From NCBI GenBank assembly GCA_029948255.1, contig JALIZF010001674.1, positions 62,001 to 126,000 on the forward strand: DNA of 64,000 nt, in the 5' to 3' direction. The translations under genes and the position numbers were made by a program. Origin of the DNA: Telmatactis stephensoni (taxonomy: Eukaryota; Cnidaria; Anthozoa; Actiniaria; Isophelliidae). Under the pieces are notes generated by a model. That model saw only the letters and a list, made by a program, of their open reading frames with translations. It was not told the DNA's origin and searched no databases. Positions 20,984 to 33,878 of the stretch are shown one piece after another (position 1 is the first letter of the stretch; the number at the start of each line of letters is the position of its first letter).

Positions 20984-21739
20984 GGACGTTCACGGGAAAA
21001 AAAGTTTACCATGTTTTTTTCTTCATACTTTGCATGGTGAGATAATGTCATCATAGAAGTTCAAAGAGCAAATAAAAAATGGGTCACCGTTCTCGTTGAG
21101 GAGTGAGGTGACATCAAAGTGCACCCACTTTCTCATAGAAGATCGCTTGCACGCCAATCTATACGAGTCGAGCATAGAAGTCATTTTTTTGTAGAAAAAC
21201 TAAATGGATTGCTCAATGTTTACTTACACGACCACTCAATAATCCATAGAATAATATTATGTGAAAATATTTGTAAATACTTAACAAATAGCTGTTGTTT
21301 TTAATTCGAATTGGCAGTCATGAGCGACGCTCAAACTTGTCACGGAAACCCGTGTTTTTATTATGATTTTACCATAATATTTTTCTCATGTAATTCTTTG
21401 TCAAACATTGAAATAAAAAGTGGGGGTCACCGTATTCGTTTCCGAGATATTGAGCCGTAAGAGCCGCAAAGTTTGAAAATTTGGCCGCCATCTTGAATAC
21501 CGAGAGGAGACTGGGTCCAGTAGAATCTTTTCCATCCTTTTTTCCGCAGTTTTTCAACCTGAACGATTTTTTTTCCTCAGTAAAATTACTTTTTTAAACT
21601 TATTTTCTTTTTTTAAATAATTTCTTTTTGAAAAAAATCAAAAAAGTCATTATCGAAAAAAAATCTTTTAGGCTGCCATCTTGGATTTAGTTGAGGTAGC
21701 GCGCGCTGGCGTGCGCGTGAACAATGCCCGCGAACATCC
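20984..21739 (+). mobile_element. TTAA-flanked repeat, copy A
   Basis: The termini are GGACGTTCACGGG at the left and CCCGCGAACATCC at the right, each directly bounded by TTAA (20980-20983 and 21740-21743). The element is 756 bases. A second copy in opposite orientation lies at 57399-58933. Both copies contain the same open stretch (here - strand 21557-21369, with KDGKDSTGPSLLSVFKMAA), more likely shared non-coding sequence than a gene. TTAA flanks are a piggyBac trait, so this may be a piggyBac-driven MITE family. Confidence 0.75.
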
Positions 21740-21743
21740 TTAA

Positions 21744-24459
21744 GGGCAGGCTGAATGTAACGTGGGCTCTGGGTATGCAGCAACTATCGTGCTCCAGCTA
21801 GTTTTTGGTACGGGACTCCTGTGTTATTCAAATCACGATGCATCATGATTGTATGCGAAACTTGCTTTGGAATTGAACGATCTAAAAGGCATCTTCTGTA
21901 AACAAGTTCTATATTGAATTATTATCGTGGAGTATTGAAATTCTACTCGTGACTCCTCCATGAGTTTAAATCGTGGAACCTTCAAGATGGTCAGATGATG
22001 GACACAATCGAGAACTTCTCTCATTAGTAAGATCATGTCTAGAGAATTCCTTGACTTACGGCTCGTGCTCACACTTCGCTAAGATTGGATGTGTCGGATG
22101 ATTGGGGAAATTGCTGATAATTAATTTCTTATTCCTTGCCACATTTTGTATTGTACTACTCTGCTTGGAATATTTAAACTTCCATCGCATCTCCATTGAG
22201 CTGTTTGATACTCGGACGTGAAAACCTTTCTAGGTAGACTTTGTACGGTTGCGGTCAAGCAACAAAAATCGTCGCAAGTCCAAAATCAAAGTCAACCAAG
22301 CTTTTAGTGTTTTGTACTCTATCAGCACTCGAGTAAATGTTAAAATAAAAAGCAAATGAAAACATTTTGAGTACGAAGTGCCACCTGAAACATCCTGAAA
22401 CTGGCCGTGAGTCAAGCCGCTAGTTTGTGTTTGTACTCTATTAGCACAAGAGAGAATGTTGACAAAAAGCAGGAAACCAACTGCAAAACGGCGCTACATT
22501 ATTCATAATATTTGATCAAAATGGAAACATGTTTCAGTCTATTCACCGTGGCCTTTGACGAGTCAGCTAACAGGCTAAATATGGGCAAAACTTGTGTAAC
22601 TTGGCCAAAATAACTTGGTGGATCTAATTGACTTTTTGTAAAATCAAAAGTAATTGATTGACTGTAAACTTTAAGACGCATATTGTAACAATTACTTCAG
22701 ATACTGATAAAATGAGGGATTTATATATAATGAATTGTATTTATCATTCGTTTGATCTAAAATGTTGAATACAGTAGACAATGAGGCAGCACCTTTCACA
22801 GTATAAATGCAAAGCAACATCACTCAATACAAGAAACCAATTCCGTTCCAAAAAAGCGTCTAGTCCTTCTAGCTAGCTCTTTTGAAACGAATATTCTGCA
22901 TATTCTTTTTATTCTTTCAGAACTAAATATAAATTTTGTCTAGTTTGATCTCAAGATGCATGCAGATCGATGACCGTAACCCAATATTGCATTTCACAAG
23001 AGATTGCATGTTCAGTCTTCTTCTGCAACGTTGACTTCCGGTGGTTCTTCGCATTGACCATTTGCTGTAGATATATGACAACTGACAACAAGAGCAACAA
23101 CACGGGTACAGTGAAAGCAGAATCCTCATCTCAACATTTGTAATACAAGAAAAATTATATGCTCAGAGCCTAACAACCTGATGTATCCAACTAAACAGTT
23201 ACTCAAGAAAAAAATCACTAAAGAAAAATACTTTCCCTCAGCAATATCTTTTGCAAGCTACTTCCGGCCTTGTGTGACGAGATTTTATCATCAGTATTTC
23301 TGCAATGTTTTAGCGACATCGATCTACTGTTCAAAATATTTCTGACTCAAAGTGAAGCAGATCGCTAGATTCATTGCTTTGTTGAACAATAACTCCTTGA
23401 ATACGTTTTTGTTTGATATTTTCAACTTCATTTTTGATGTAGTAGGTCATTTATATTTTCACCTTCAAATGAAACTCATCATTTCACTAAAATGTATTTG
23501 GGCTTCCTGTGGTCATTTCAGTCAATCCACAAGTTACCTCCGCCATTGGCAGTTTGATTGTATATTATTGTTGATATTTCCTTCTTCGTAAATTTTCGGC
23601 AAAAACTTTGTACCAAGTGTTTTTCTGCATCATAGGCTATCTTTTTGTTTGCTTTTAAATATGTTTGGTTGTTCCAATTTTTATCATTTGACCAGATATG
23701 TTGCAAAGCCATTTTTCGTAAAAAGTGTTCAAAACACCCCTCATATCTCAAGAGTGACCTCGGTGACCCCCCTTTTTATTTCACATTTTATTTCCACCTA
23801 TGTACCTCTTTCTTTGGAGGAATTCTGAAGGCAAGTTTATAGTAAAATTCATGAGTCCCGAACTACCTTAAAGCAAAAGAATAGCCTATCTGATGTTGAA
23901 AGTGAGGGAAATTCAAGTCAATTCTGTAGATACAACATGCAATTCAGGAAAAAAGTTGGATATCCTACCCAACAGCACGTGTTGCAAATATCACATGAAG
24001 TTAGTCCAAATGACTTCTTTGCATAAGGACATTTAAAATGCTCATACCTCAGAAATGTGAAGTTCACAACTGGTAATGTTAAACTGCTTTAGTTGTAAAC
24101 GTGATAAATAAGTCATTTTTAGAACAAAAAAAATAGGCCTCATAGGAGTGTAATCTTTTAGGTTCTAGGAGATTTTTTGTGGCATCAAACTTAACATTAC
24201 GTTAAACGCATTGTTGATCAGAATTGTTGCAAGTTGATTCATGACGTCATCGAAATAAGTTTGGAATCATCGGAATTGATGGTCAGTGATATATCACTTA
24301 AAATTATGCCAAGATGACAGCTGCATTCACCATACAAGCAGTTGCGAGATAGGTGGGTTTAGTTGTGTTTTTACGTTTGTTATAAGTATGAAACAGTTCG
24401 GTGAAGTCAACATTATATGAGTTAGGATTCAGCTGATTTTTTCCAGAGGTACTGTAAAT
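21744..24459. other. Long stretch without a recognisable gene
   Basis: No domain or convincing exon was recognised. A weak duplication of about 115-base period (GTACTCTATCAGCAC at about 22314 and GTACTCTATTAGCAC at about 22431) is present. Confidence 0.4.
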
Positions 24460-25182
24460 TAGGGCTGTCCACAAGTTGCTTGGGAACTTTTGGGCAACTT
24501 TTCCAATTTCGAGCAACTTTGAGCAACTTTTCATTTTCTAGCAGTTTTTGTTCTTTTTTTAACTTTAACGTGAATTCAAAAAAAATTATCAGAGCAAATA
24601 AGGACAAAAAGTGAGTTTTTCGAACTATGAATTCGAAATAGTATAGGTATACACTTTGTGAAGTTCTGGTCTTCCTGAGGCAAACTGCTATTTATGTGGT
24701 CAGCGGTTGTAAAATCTAAAATGTGATCAAAATGGCGGGGGGGGGGGGGGGAAGATCTTGTTAGTACAGCTAAGTTCTGCATCAGCAGAGAGAGTGTTCA
24801 GCCTCCTTCAGGGTGCGTTCAACAGGCAGCAAGATTCGTCATTAGAAGAAACTGTCGAAGCCTCTGTTATGCTTAGATGCAACAGCAACAAAAGATAAAG
24901 CATTTATGCTTTTATCAAAGGTAACTTTAGTATGATTGACTATGAATTTGCTTATATATTGCTTATGTACTACATGATTGACTACAAATTTATTACTAAC
25001 AGTATATCAAATCATCAAATCGGTTCCAAAAGTGAATTTTTATTGAGCAACTATTGAGCAACTTTGAGATTTTTGAGCAACTTTTGAGCAACTTTTGTAT
25101 TTTTTGAGCAACTTTTGAGGAACGTTTTGGACTTTTTGGAGCAACTTTTTGGACTTTTTGGAGCAACTTGTGGACAGCCCTA
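24460..25182 (+). mobile_element. hAT derivative 1 with perfect 8-bp TSD
   Basis: The termini TAGGGCTGTCCACAAGTTGC and its complement are perfect for about 21 bases. The flanks are CTGTAAAT on both sides (24452-24459 and 25183-25190), the 8-base duplication expected of hAT. Many copies of TTGAGCAACTTT lie just inside both ends as subterminal repeats. At about 24760-24897 a short frame reads LSSASAERVFSLLQGAF and EETVEASVMLRCN, the hAT C-terminal dimerisation region. The rest of the transposase is gone. A run of 16 G at about 24734 also occurs. It is a 723-base internal-deletion derivative. Confidence 0.85.
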
Positions 25183-25445
25183 CTGTAAATCCATTGATGT
25201 TCACAACTATTATCAAGTTATTTATGTTACTAGAAGTATGCATCAAGGTCACAAAATGCTAAGTGATATTTCTAGGGAAAGGCAATATTCTTTTATGAGC
25301 TTTCCATCGATTGAAGCTAAATTCAGGCTGCAGGATGATAAGGTGTATGGTCTTGTATTCTAATGTTCTTCAAAGAGGTAAAACCTCACAGACAGCCACA
25401 ACATATTGCTAAAAATTCTGGCGAGCCACAAAGCATATCTTAAAG

Positions 25446-26040
25446 TTGCCATTCTCTACAGATGTGGACTACAACTCCAGACTATTATCTCTATCAATGA
25501 TTCCATTATGTTACTGGCATGAATATCTGGACATGGTATTTTTCTTCAAGGTTACTCACAATATTGTCAACTTGAAACCATCTGTTCTTCCCGTCATTCG
25601 TACATCATCAAGACCAACGCGAGCATCGACAGGGATTGCACCAATGTACATCATACCAAGATGCATAACATCCACTTACCAAAGATCATTCTTTATCAGA
25701 AGTTGCCGTATTTGGAACGTTTTAGCAGAAAACCTAAAGTTAACTATGAATAACTTAAACACCTTCAAGTCCGCAATGTCATATTATGTCTTATGTCTCA
25801 ACAATACTTATAACTGTGAAAACTCACGTACATTCAAATCTATTTGTCTGAAATGTAATACTGCCAGAAATCTTAGTTACCAAGTTAAATGTTGTATGTA
25901 AATGATTTTTTTTATATCTGGGTCTGCAGTAATTGGCTAACGCTGTTGCAGTCAACCCTGTCATTGTCAATTAATAGTTTAACTTTATTTGTATTTCCTA
26001 ACGGCAATGACGAAGCTAATAAAATAAATAAAATAAATAC
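25446..26040 (+). pseudogene. LINE ORF2 3' end (CR1-like) with A-rich tail
   Basis: The frame 25446-25901 reads DYNSRLLSLSMIPLCYWHEY, then LDMVFFFKVTHN, TSSRPTRAS, STYQRSFFIRSCRIWNVL and LNTFKSAM. This is the C-terminal domain after the RT in CR1/jockey-like LINEs. After the stop, the sequence ends with GGCAATGACGAAGCTAATAAA and AAATA repeats, a typical 3' tail. The 5' part is lost. Confidence 0.75.
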
Positions 26041-26302
26041 TATTTCAGCTAAATCGACAGATATTTATGCACATCAAACAAAACAACATTTACATGTACA
26101 GTTCTTTGTCAGATTCTCTGTAATACAAAAGTATTCTTTATCTGATTCATATTTTTATGAACTAAATTTAATGCTATTAAAGACTGTAATTACTCGGGCT
26201 ACCTGTGGTAGCTCGAGTCTAGGTTTACCTTTTTGGTCTATCTATCAACGTCGCAAATCAGCAAATTACCCAGAAGCCTTTGGGGTACACTGTTGACCAT
26301 GA

Positions 26303-27557
26303 CAGGGTTCGTACAGCTTTTGTAGTATAAAATTCAAGGACTTTACAAGGACTTTTCAAGGATAAATATCCAATTTACAAGGACACAGGATCAACAGCAA
26401 ACAGAAATCTAGTTACCGACTTGTCTTACCATACATAACTAGTTTTTATCAGAAAATTACAGGCAACATTGTGTAAGAGCCTTCTCCTTTTGGCAAAGAT
26501 TCTCCTCAACCTCAATTAATTTCTTGGATTTTTCTTTGGCAGCTCTTCTTAGGGCATTTCGCATACAACACTTTTTGCTATCACTGTCTTCTGACTGATC
26601 ACTAAAGTTTCTATCCACTAAAGTTTCTTTTTTGACTGAGAAACATCTTTCAATAGCAGCCTGCCCATGTGAGAGAACTAAAAGAAGCTTAACAACAGGA
26701 AAAATCTTCTGGTATGCCTTCACATGACATGTGGGTGGAGAAAAACTCATCAACTCTGTGGATTTTTGGATCAAATCTTCTAAACAAATCCCTTCCTATG
26801 ACAGGAACCTTTTCTATGAAGGAGTCAAATTCCTGAAGAATAACATCACATTCATTTTCCTTTACCTTTCCTGCATTTGCCAAAGCAACCATAATGCCTT
26901 TCATCTTAGTTCTGCACTTAGTGGGATGCTTCACCATTACTCTGGGGTCTTATAGAGCGGTCATATTTCGGACAAGAGAACATAAAATAGGTAGAATTTT
27001 TAAAGTGCAGTAATCAGAAAAGTTCTACAGTCAATTCGTAACTCCATTGCCTGCTTATGACTCATGTCACCCTTTCGCATAGCTACAAAAAGCTTTTCTG
27101 GAGTTCCCTTTTACTTGTCTCACCCAAGTGAAATTGTTTTCCATTTGTAATTGAATAGGCACTTATTTTTGCCCATTGTCAAAAGTAATTCTTTGTTTTA
27201 CAGCGATTCAAAACAACATGCTTCAATGAACTTCACACTCGATTGCTCTGACTAGTACTTATTATCCCCTTGTCAACCTATGCATGAAAACGAGGTATGG
27301 TCCGCCATATTGGATTCAAACAAAAACAGGCAGCCCATATCAACTAAACAGAGAAATTGCATTTAATGGATTGCCTTTTTGAATTTTTTTGTCCAAAAAC
27401 ACTATTTTACATTGATTCAGACCAATTCAAGGACTAAATTAGCATTTTCAAGGACTTTTGCTCAAAATTCAAGGACTTTTCAAGGAAAATTCGAATTCAA
27501 GGACTTTTCAAGACAAACCCCCAAATTCAAGGACTTTTCAAGACTGTACGAACCCTG
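26303..27557 (-). mobile_element. hAT-like derivative 2
   Basis: The ends CAGGGTTCGTACAG and CTGTACGAACCCTG are exact complements, flanked by CATGA on both sides (26298-26302 and 27558-27562). Subterminal copies of TTCAAGGACTTTTCAAGG fill both edges. The - strand from 26937 to 26457 encodes a hAT C-terminal region in two frames (HRVDEFF..., then FPVVKLLLVLSHGQAAIERC and FSVKKETLV) joined by a frameshift near 26695. The shared flank is 5 rather than 8 bases, so either the duplication has decayed or the element belongs to a hAT-related group. Confidence 0.75.
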
Positions 27558-27562
27558 CATGA

Positions 27563-29409
27563 GGCTTCCTGTGGTCACGAGAGATTGAGAACAAAATGGC
27601 GGACACTATAAATCAGAATTTTTCGAACTATTGGCTTTTAATCTCAAGATACTTTGCTTTTAATCGTTAATATGGAATTCTCGAATTTAGTGGTGACCTT
27701 CTTCCAGCTGTTGTAATCAACTTATAATGTATTGATCGTCCAAGAACACGAGACAGATCGATTTGTGGCAGCCAACTTCACTTGAGGACAGACATGTAAG
27801 ACACAGAGATATTGTCTTTAGATTAGTAGTTTGTTTAAATTAATAATATTTAATGAGCATATATTGTATGACATTACCCTTCTTCAAATAAAGCATCAGC
27901 AACTGACTACGTACTGCTATAATCATTGATCTGCTCTATATTAAAAACATGGTAATACATGTATTGAAAAGTTGTGTTAAGAAACTGAAATGTACTGTAG
28001 TTTTACTGTACTGAAATGATTTCATAGAAAGGTAAGTGTGGTACTTCTAGAATCTACCAATGTGATAACAGCAATATCAAACTCATTTTAACTTGGACAT
28101 TGAAACAGTCTGCTGCAGTTTGTAAGTTTTGTTTCCATAAATCAAAGTGAAAAAGTACAGAATAGAAATTTAAATTGTCTGAGCTATAATGTATTATCTA
28201 TAGATCATATTGGATCATTTTGGTAGCCATTTACAAAATAAAGCAGACTGTATACTGTATATGTCTGGCGTGATAAAAAGACCAGCAGTATATTAATAAC
28301 CACCGTGATGTGTTACAATTATGTACAAACTACTTTCTCCCCAATATAATTTGTGTTCTACTCTGGGAGTACTTGTCATGCATTTTTGCAATCAAAAGAC
28401 ACTGACAAGTCAAACTGGTTTCCATCAACTTTTGTTCTCCATTTCTCCCCAAGTACTACACACAGGTAGCCCGACTGAACGCCTATTAGGGGTCTAGTTG
28501 TTTGAAAAGGTAATGACTTTGAATAAAATGTATTTATAAATTTTGAATAATACAGCATGAGTACTTTAAACAGCTCGCAGCACTTCACTTTCTGTTAGAA
28601 ACGGCTAGTTACTGTACAAAACTCTTGCCATGCGTATCGATTTCTCCACGATGTAACTCAGGAACTGAATATTTTAGAGTGCTTTAGTTGCGTTGTATGG
28701 GCATCGAAGGCAAGCCATGTCAGCATATGTCACTCCGTAGTATGTTTTCTTCCTGATCCTGATCCTGATTTATTCTCTTTGATACGAAAAATTCCAAACT
28801 CATCTCATCTCACCATATTAGATGATCATCAGATAAATTAATCGTATCTTCTTTTATGATGTTGGAAGTACCGATAAATTAGGCAGAAAACATCAGATAG
28901 AAAAGGTATAAAACATCGAAGTATTCTTGCTGCTCTGACTGTGTACTCGTGTCCGCACTGTGCATGCAAAATTCCCTATTGTTGTCGATTTGTACAATTA
29001 TCAGCAGCGAAGAAATATTCCATCAAACATGAAAACATTCCGAGAAAAAACTGGAAAACGTTTTTATGAAAGAAAGCGACAACAAACTATGTCTATTGAC
29101 TATAAAAGATCTCTGACAGCAACCGCAAAGGTACACAGACTTTGGCGCCATTTTTCGCCTTGTTCAGAATCGGTAATTCGAGTGATTTATCGGCATAAAA
29201 TCACTTAATTGTCGAACGTAAAACATTTCCATTTCAATTACTAACCACTTACCAGCATGTATTTCCCACGAACAAGTAGTAAACTGCCAAATTCGTCCAA
29301 AAAAACTCAACCACAAATCACTCCACACCGAACCATCAACGTTTGGTTGATCACGTTTTCAAGACATCCCAGTATGCATTGCCAGTGAAACACAGGAAAC
29401 CCAAGCTCA
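27563..29409. other. Stretch without a recognised gene
   Basis: An 82-residue open frame at 28960-29208 and a - strand frame at 28588-28376 (LIGVQSGYLCVVLGEKW) show no domain I recognise. No repeat structure stands out apart from CCTGAT repeats at 28753-28770. Confidence 0.35.
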
Positions 29410-29439
29410 TGCTGTTTTCACACATGATACATGGTATAT

Positions 29440-29645
29440 GGGATCAGGGATCAAGCTCCAAATTATGGCCAGGATCAGGGATCAGAGGCCAGGGCTCAGG
29501 GATCAAATGGGTGGGATCGAGGATCAGGGACATTGGGTCAGGATCAGGGATCAGCTCAGTTTTTTGCACCAAGGATCAGGGATCAAAAATTTCTAAAAAT
29601 ATGGGCTCAGGAATCAAAAATTCCGTAAAAACCCGGGATCAGTGG
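29440..29645 (+). repeat. Degenerate GGATCAGGGATCA minisatellite
   Basis: GGATCAGGGATCA-like units recur irregularly across about 200 bases (for example at 29442, 29473, 29551 and 29573), separated by variable spacers. The open frames through it are repeat artefacts. Confidence 0.7.
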
Positions 29646-29728
29646 GACGAAAATATACCATGTTACGAGCCTGATATTTCCGTTTCTGTATTTGTCACTC
29701 CTGAAAACCAGCTCTTAGCTTGTAGTTG

Positions 29729-29823
29729 ACCATAGTTAATGGTTCCAACCTCAGTCCCGAACCAACAGAAAGGCCATTTGAAGTTTGCCGTGTTTCCTAA
29801 CCAGTCCCCTCCATTAACTATGG
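29729..29823. repeat. Short inverted repeat CCATAGTTAATGG
   Basis: CCATAGTTAATGG (29729) and CCATTAACTATGG (29811) are exact complements about 70 bases apart. It is a small foldback. Confidence 0.55.
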
Positions 29824-29875
29824 CTTCACATTCTGTGAGGTAACAGATTTGTCTCTCTCTATATATATATCAATA

Positions 29876-30089
29876 CAGGGTCGCCTTTTGCATGAAACGT
29901 GTATGGCTGTTTTTATGGCTGATATATTTTGCTGTGAAACGTGATTTAAGGTCTAAAATCTTTTTGTCTCCACGTGAAAGCAACTTTTGATTTTTTTGTG
30001 AACGTGAAAGATCGAGTTTAATTATCCGTGATGCGTGAAAAGACCAAATATTTTCTATTTCATTTTGCAAAGGGGTATAGGGGACCCTG
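29876..30089. mobile_element. 214-bp MITE with TCAATA flanks
   Basis: The ends CAGGGTC and GACCCTG match, with inner CCTTTTGCATGAAA against TTTCATTTTGCAAAGG. TCAATA is repeated directly outside both ends (29870-29875 and 30090-30095). GTGAAA motifs recur inside. CAGGG ends are hAT-like. There is no coding content. Confidence 0.75.
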
Positions 30090-30117
30090 TCAATAGGCGT
30101 TACCCTCTATAAATTAA

Positions 30118-30440
30118 TGTTAGGGCTCTATAAATACCAGAAATGTAAAGATCATGTCAAACTTAGTGATCACTGAAAGTTTCAGATAATTATCTTAAAA
30201 ATTGAAAAACTGGTGAATCTTAGAAGCATTTAGTCTCCCTCGCATCCATGTTTAGCCTCGTCACGCAACGCTAAACACGGCTGCGAGGGAGACTATTAAA
30301 TAGCTTCTTTGCAAAAAGTCAATGCTTTCAAAATTCACCATTGCTTCAATTATTAAGATCATAATCCAAAACTTTCAGTGATTACTAAGTTTGACATGAT
30401 CTTTCCATATCTGCCATTTATAGACCCCTAGCATTACTTT
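30118..30440. repeat. Long foldback repeat
   Basis: Arms of about 150 bases run from TTAGGGCTCTATAAAT to ATTTATAGACCCCTAG. An inner perfect stem TAGTCTCCCTCGCA / TGCGAGGGAGACTA closes on a GTTTAGC-type loop near 30265. The outer arms contain AAGATCATGTCAAACTTAGT and its complement. Confidence 0.8.
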
Positions 30441-31965
30441 TTGTCATGCTTATTGATAGTAAGCAATAAACAAATACTCAATCACATGCATCCCAGACAA
30501 CCATTTGGAGTAGCACCCATCAACATCTGGACGCTACAAAGCAATATAAAAGCAAATAGAGTGTTCATGTTCGAATCCTCGTGGAATTTTTTTCATCTTA
30601 TTTTGTAGTAAAATACCTAATGCGTTTGTATGCTTGTTTCTGGGATTGAACCATTTTATTAAGCTGTCTATTGTTGTTTTTTATGTATAGTATAAACGGC
30701 GTAGAAAGTAAAATTTCAATTGATTTTTCAGACTTGTTATGATAAGCGCATGATTATTTAATAACAAGTGTAAACAGTGCATTGTGAATAAACTTTTTAA
30801 AGTTTATAAAACAAGTATTTTATTGCTATATAATAAACTAAAAGTCAAAAGGTCAAATGAAACAAAATTCAAACTACCAAACATCTCTCTTAAACGTGAG
30901 ATGGAAATAAATAGACATTTGGATTGTTTTGCAATATTTTTACTTTATTGTTAAAACAATTAAGCTTAAAAGAAATGGAAAATTCATTCAAGAACAAATG
31001 CTGTATCACTTGGTGATTACTCAGCTGTACATTTTGATATTCATAAATGCATTTGCTATAAACGGGCACACTAATTTTAGCTTTCTAACGAACTAAGATC
31101 AAAATATAAGCTTAAATCATTTGAAGTATTAGAGAACACAAAATTGAAAACGGTGAAAGATTTTAAAACTAGAATTTTTCATAACCTGTTTATACTTACA
31201 TTATGAGCAAGAGACCATTCCAAGCTTTCGACCTTTTTGTGTTTTATCCTTTGTATCTGTAGCAAACAGTGAAGACGGCACATAAGCTTATTTAAATAAA
31301 TCACTTACAGATTACATAGTGAGAACAGTCAAAACATCAAAAAACATAGAATTGTTGTACTTACTGTGATAATAAACGGCAAAAGGAGCCACAGACAGCC
31401 CGAGACGGTAGCCAGGTTCACGAACAGTAAAGCAAAACCAACAGTTTCTTTGGCTGACGAAATTCGATCACTCACGCAGCTTAGGTATACGCGAGCACGT
31501 CATTTCTCATTTTTGGAAAAGAAAACGGCTAGAACACCAGTTTTTGACGTCTGTCTTTACACAGCAAAACAATCAAGTTGCTCTTGTCTTCTATGAGAGA
31601 TTTTTGACTTTGCATGGCCAGCGACGTTGACAATTTTTGATTTTGAAGCCGTTTCTTTGGGCTTACGTGTACAGACTGAATCAGGCCATTTCAAATAGCA
31701 CATGTGAGTACCTAGAACCGGTTTGCGAACAGGTTTGTTCAACTTTCCCAGTACTTTTACTGTTTTTATTGGTTAACTACTATCAAATATAAAACTGGTT
31801 TTAACCTGTTTGGTAGGTGGTTGAATCCACAGGGTGACCATTTTCCCGGATTTTCTCAAATCAGATGGCTAAAATAGGAATGCTGCCGGCGCTCGCTCGC
31901 TGAGGCTCGCCCGCTCGCTTGAACGGCTTAGTCTTCTATTCTTTCAACAAATATTTTTCTCAGAT
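30441..31965. other. Stretch without a recognised gene
   Basis: It is AT-rich. A B-box-like GTTCGAATCC at about 30573 lacks a convincing A box. The open frames at 31366-31596 and 31742-31557 show no domain. Confidence 0.35.
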
Positions 31966-31968
31966 AAC

Positions 31969-32009
31969 TTACCTGTTTAGTTTGGCTTTTTCTAAACTAA
32001 ACAGGTAAT
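31969..32009. repeat. Perfect 15-bp hairpin
   Basis: TTACCTGTTTAGTTT and AAACTAAACAGGTAA are exact complements separated by about 9 bases. No U tract follows. Confidence 0.7.
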
Positions 32010-32043
32010 TACATGCTGGGCAGTGCCCAAGTAGCAAGTAGAT

Positions 32044-32175
32044 CTGGGCATGTAAATTTTGATTGCATTGCATGATGGGATACATGCCGGGCATGAAATC
32101 TGACTTGCCTACCGTACCAGCTGGGCATGTAAACTAACTTGCATTGCATGATAAGATACATGCTTGGCATGTCAT
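32044..32175 (+). repeat. Tandem repeat, 77-base unit
   Basis: CTGGGCATGTAAA...TTGCATTGCATGAT...GATACATGC...GGCATG occurs at 32044 and again at 32121, with a few mismatches. CATGCTGGGCA variants continue on both sides. Confidence 0.7.
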
Positions 32176-33249
32176 GCCCTAGACAGATTAATAGCCATTC
32201 ACTTGCAATGACATATCCAGCATGTTCGTACTCAGTCCCCCTCGGACATTTCACTTCACTTGGACATTTCACTTACACTTGGTTTCAAATATTGACGTAC
32301 AATTAGCATGGAAATAATGCGTGCATGCGGTTAAACAATTTTAAACTAACGCTGCTGCGTCTCTGTTGCGTTAGTATGCTTTCTTTTTCAATAGGCATGA
32401 TGAAAAAAGGAAAATGCTAAATAAGTGCGCATTCAAGTAAATTAGGACCAGAAAATTTGCACATGTCAAGAATTGTATACTACGTAGTTGAAAATGTTCT
32501 TTAGAGCGCAAAATATAGTAAATGAAAGCATGCATTAATGGCCAGACGTGCAATAAACATTGAAATGGCTTGAACGTTGCTTGATAATGTCTTATAAACT
32601 TCTAAAGGACATGAAATTTCACAAAAAATCATGCGCATATCATAAAAAGTCTGAAATATCAATTCAAAGTTTACTTCCCAAGCCGTTCGTGGCAGAAGTA
32701 ATCAAATATTAACTGACATGAAATTTGAGCGACCTGGGCATGACGCTCAAAATGTCATGCCTTTATAGTCTTTTAGAAAAAAAAATGAAATTAAAAATTA
32801 AAACCTCGCAGCAGCATCTCAAATCCCGAAGTAGTTGTGTTGAACATCTGATACCTCTGAAATTTTGCTGGAGCGGCTCGCGCTTCGATCTGCACGCTCG
32901 CATTTGCCGATCAAAAATTTCCTAATATTTATCAGCAATGAGTCTGATCATGGTCTGATACAGTGACGGGGTTTCAAGTCCAAGTAATTAGTTAATTAAT
33001 AGACCATAGACTTAAATTAATCTTCGCCAGTTCCTTTCAATGAATCTCTGAGTGAGTTGGTGTATTGTTGATGCCTGTGAGATGTTCGTGGCGCCTAAGG
33101 CTATTTCTAGTAACTTCGCCAACGCGCGCGCAAGGCGAACATAACTGTTTCCTTTCAGATTTTGAATTAAGAGCCTTACTGAGTTTCGCTCTCTTAGCAT
33201 TATGGTCTCTTGTCCTCATTAACTATGCAGGACTCTTTCTCCAGTTAAT

Positions 33250-33452
33250 TACCTGTATATTTAAGGAATATAAAACGCGCATGTCTCTGTACTGTGATAT
33301 AAACGCGATGGAAGATGTAGAGCAAGAGAAAAGCAAGCTTAGGAACACGAGGCGTAGCCGAGTGCATGTTTCTCTTGCTTTTCGAGTGCTCTACATCTTC
33401 TAGAGTGTTTGTATCACAGTACAGAGACATAAGCGATCGTTTTATATTGCTT
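33250..33452. repeat. Foldback repeat
   Basis: Arms of about 90 bases share GTCTCTGTACTGTGATA with its complement TATCACAGTACAGAGAC, and GAAGATGTAGAGCA with TGCTCTACATCTTC. The centre is near 33352. Confidence 0.8.
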
Positions 33453-33520
33453 TTATAAAATATTACAAAATAATGGTAGCCAGCCAATCAGCGCGCGTGT
33501 TATATCTCAAATATTTTATA

Positions 33521-33800
33521 ATACAATATATAGCTACTTCAAAAAAGGTTGACGATCGGCGATTGCATGGTGATTGGACGACCGAAAGGAACTGTGGTCA
33601 TGCTATTAGACTGCTATCTGGCGCGAAGATATGAATCGCCTATTGCACGACCACTTTGTCCAACAAAGTCTTTATTGCATGGTACCAGCATTGCTTGGGT
33701 ATTTAATTAATGAAAATATAGCAATTCTAATCCCCCAAACTTCCTTTCGGTCGTGCAATTACCATTCGCCCCGTCAACCTTTTTTGAAATAGCTATATAC
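33521..33800. mobile_element. MITE, TTCAAAAAAGGTTG family, copy 1
   Basis: Inverted ends of about 65 bases begin TATAGCTA-TTCAAAAAAGG and include ACGACCGAAAGGAA. There is no coding content. A relative with the same TTCAAAAAAGGTTG core lies at 34575-34862. Confidence 0.75.
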
Positions 33801-33878
33801 TATCAACCCGGCAATAGTTACGTATGAATTGCTCACTATAAACTTCCAAAAATTCTGTTCTGGTCAACGAATTCGCTT

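Noticed and set aside
22923..23129. Possible membrane-spanning exon (LLLLLSVVIYL) on the - strand
   Set aside because: It is a single hydrophobic stretch with no neighbouring exons, splice signals or family signature.
29343..29729. A 128-residue frame with repeated GSGI residues
   Set aside because: It is produced by the GGATCAGGGATCA minisatellite.
30565..30590. Possible tRNA B box GTTCGAATCC
   Set aside because: No matching A box or cloverleaf could be found at the right distance.
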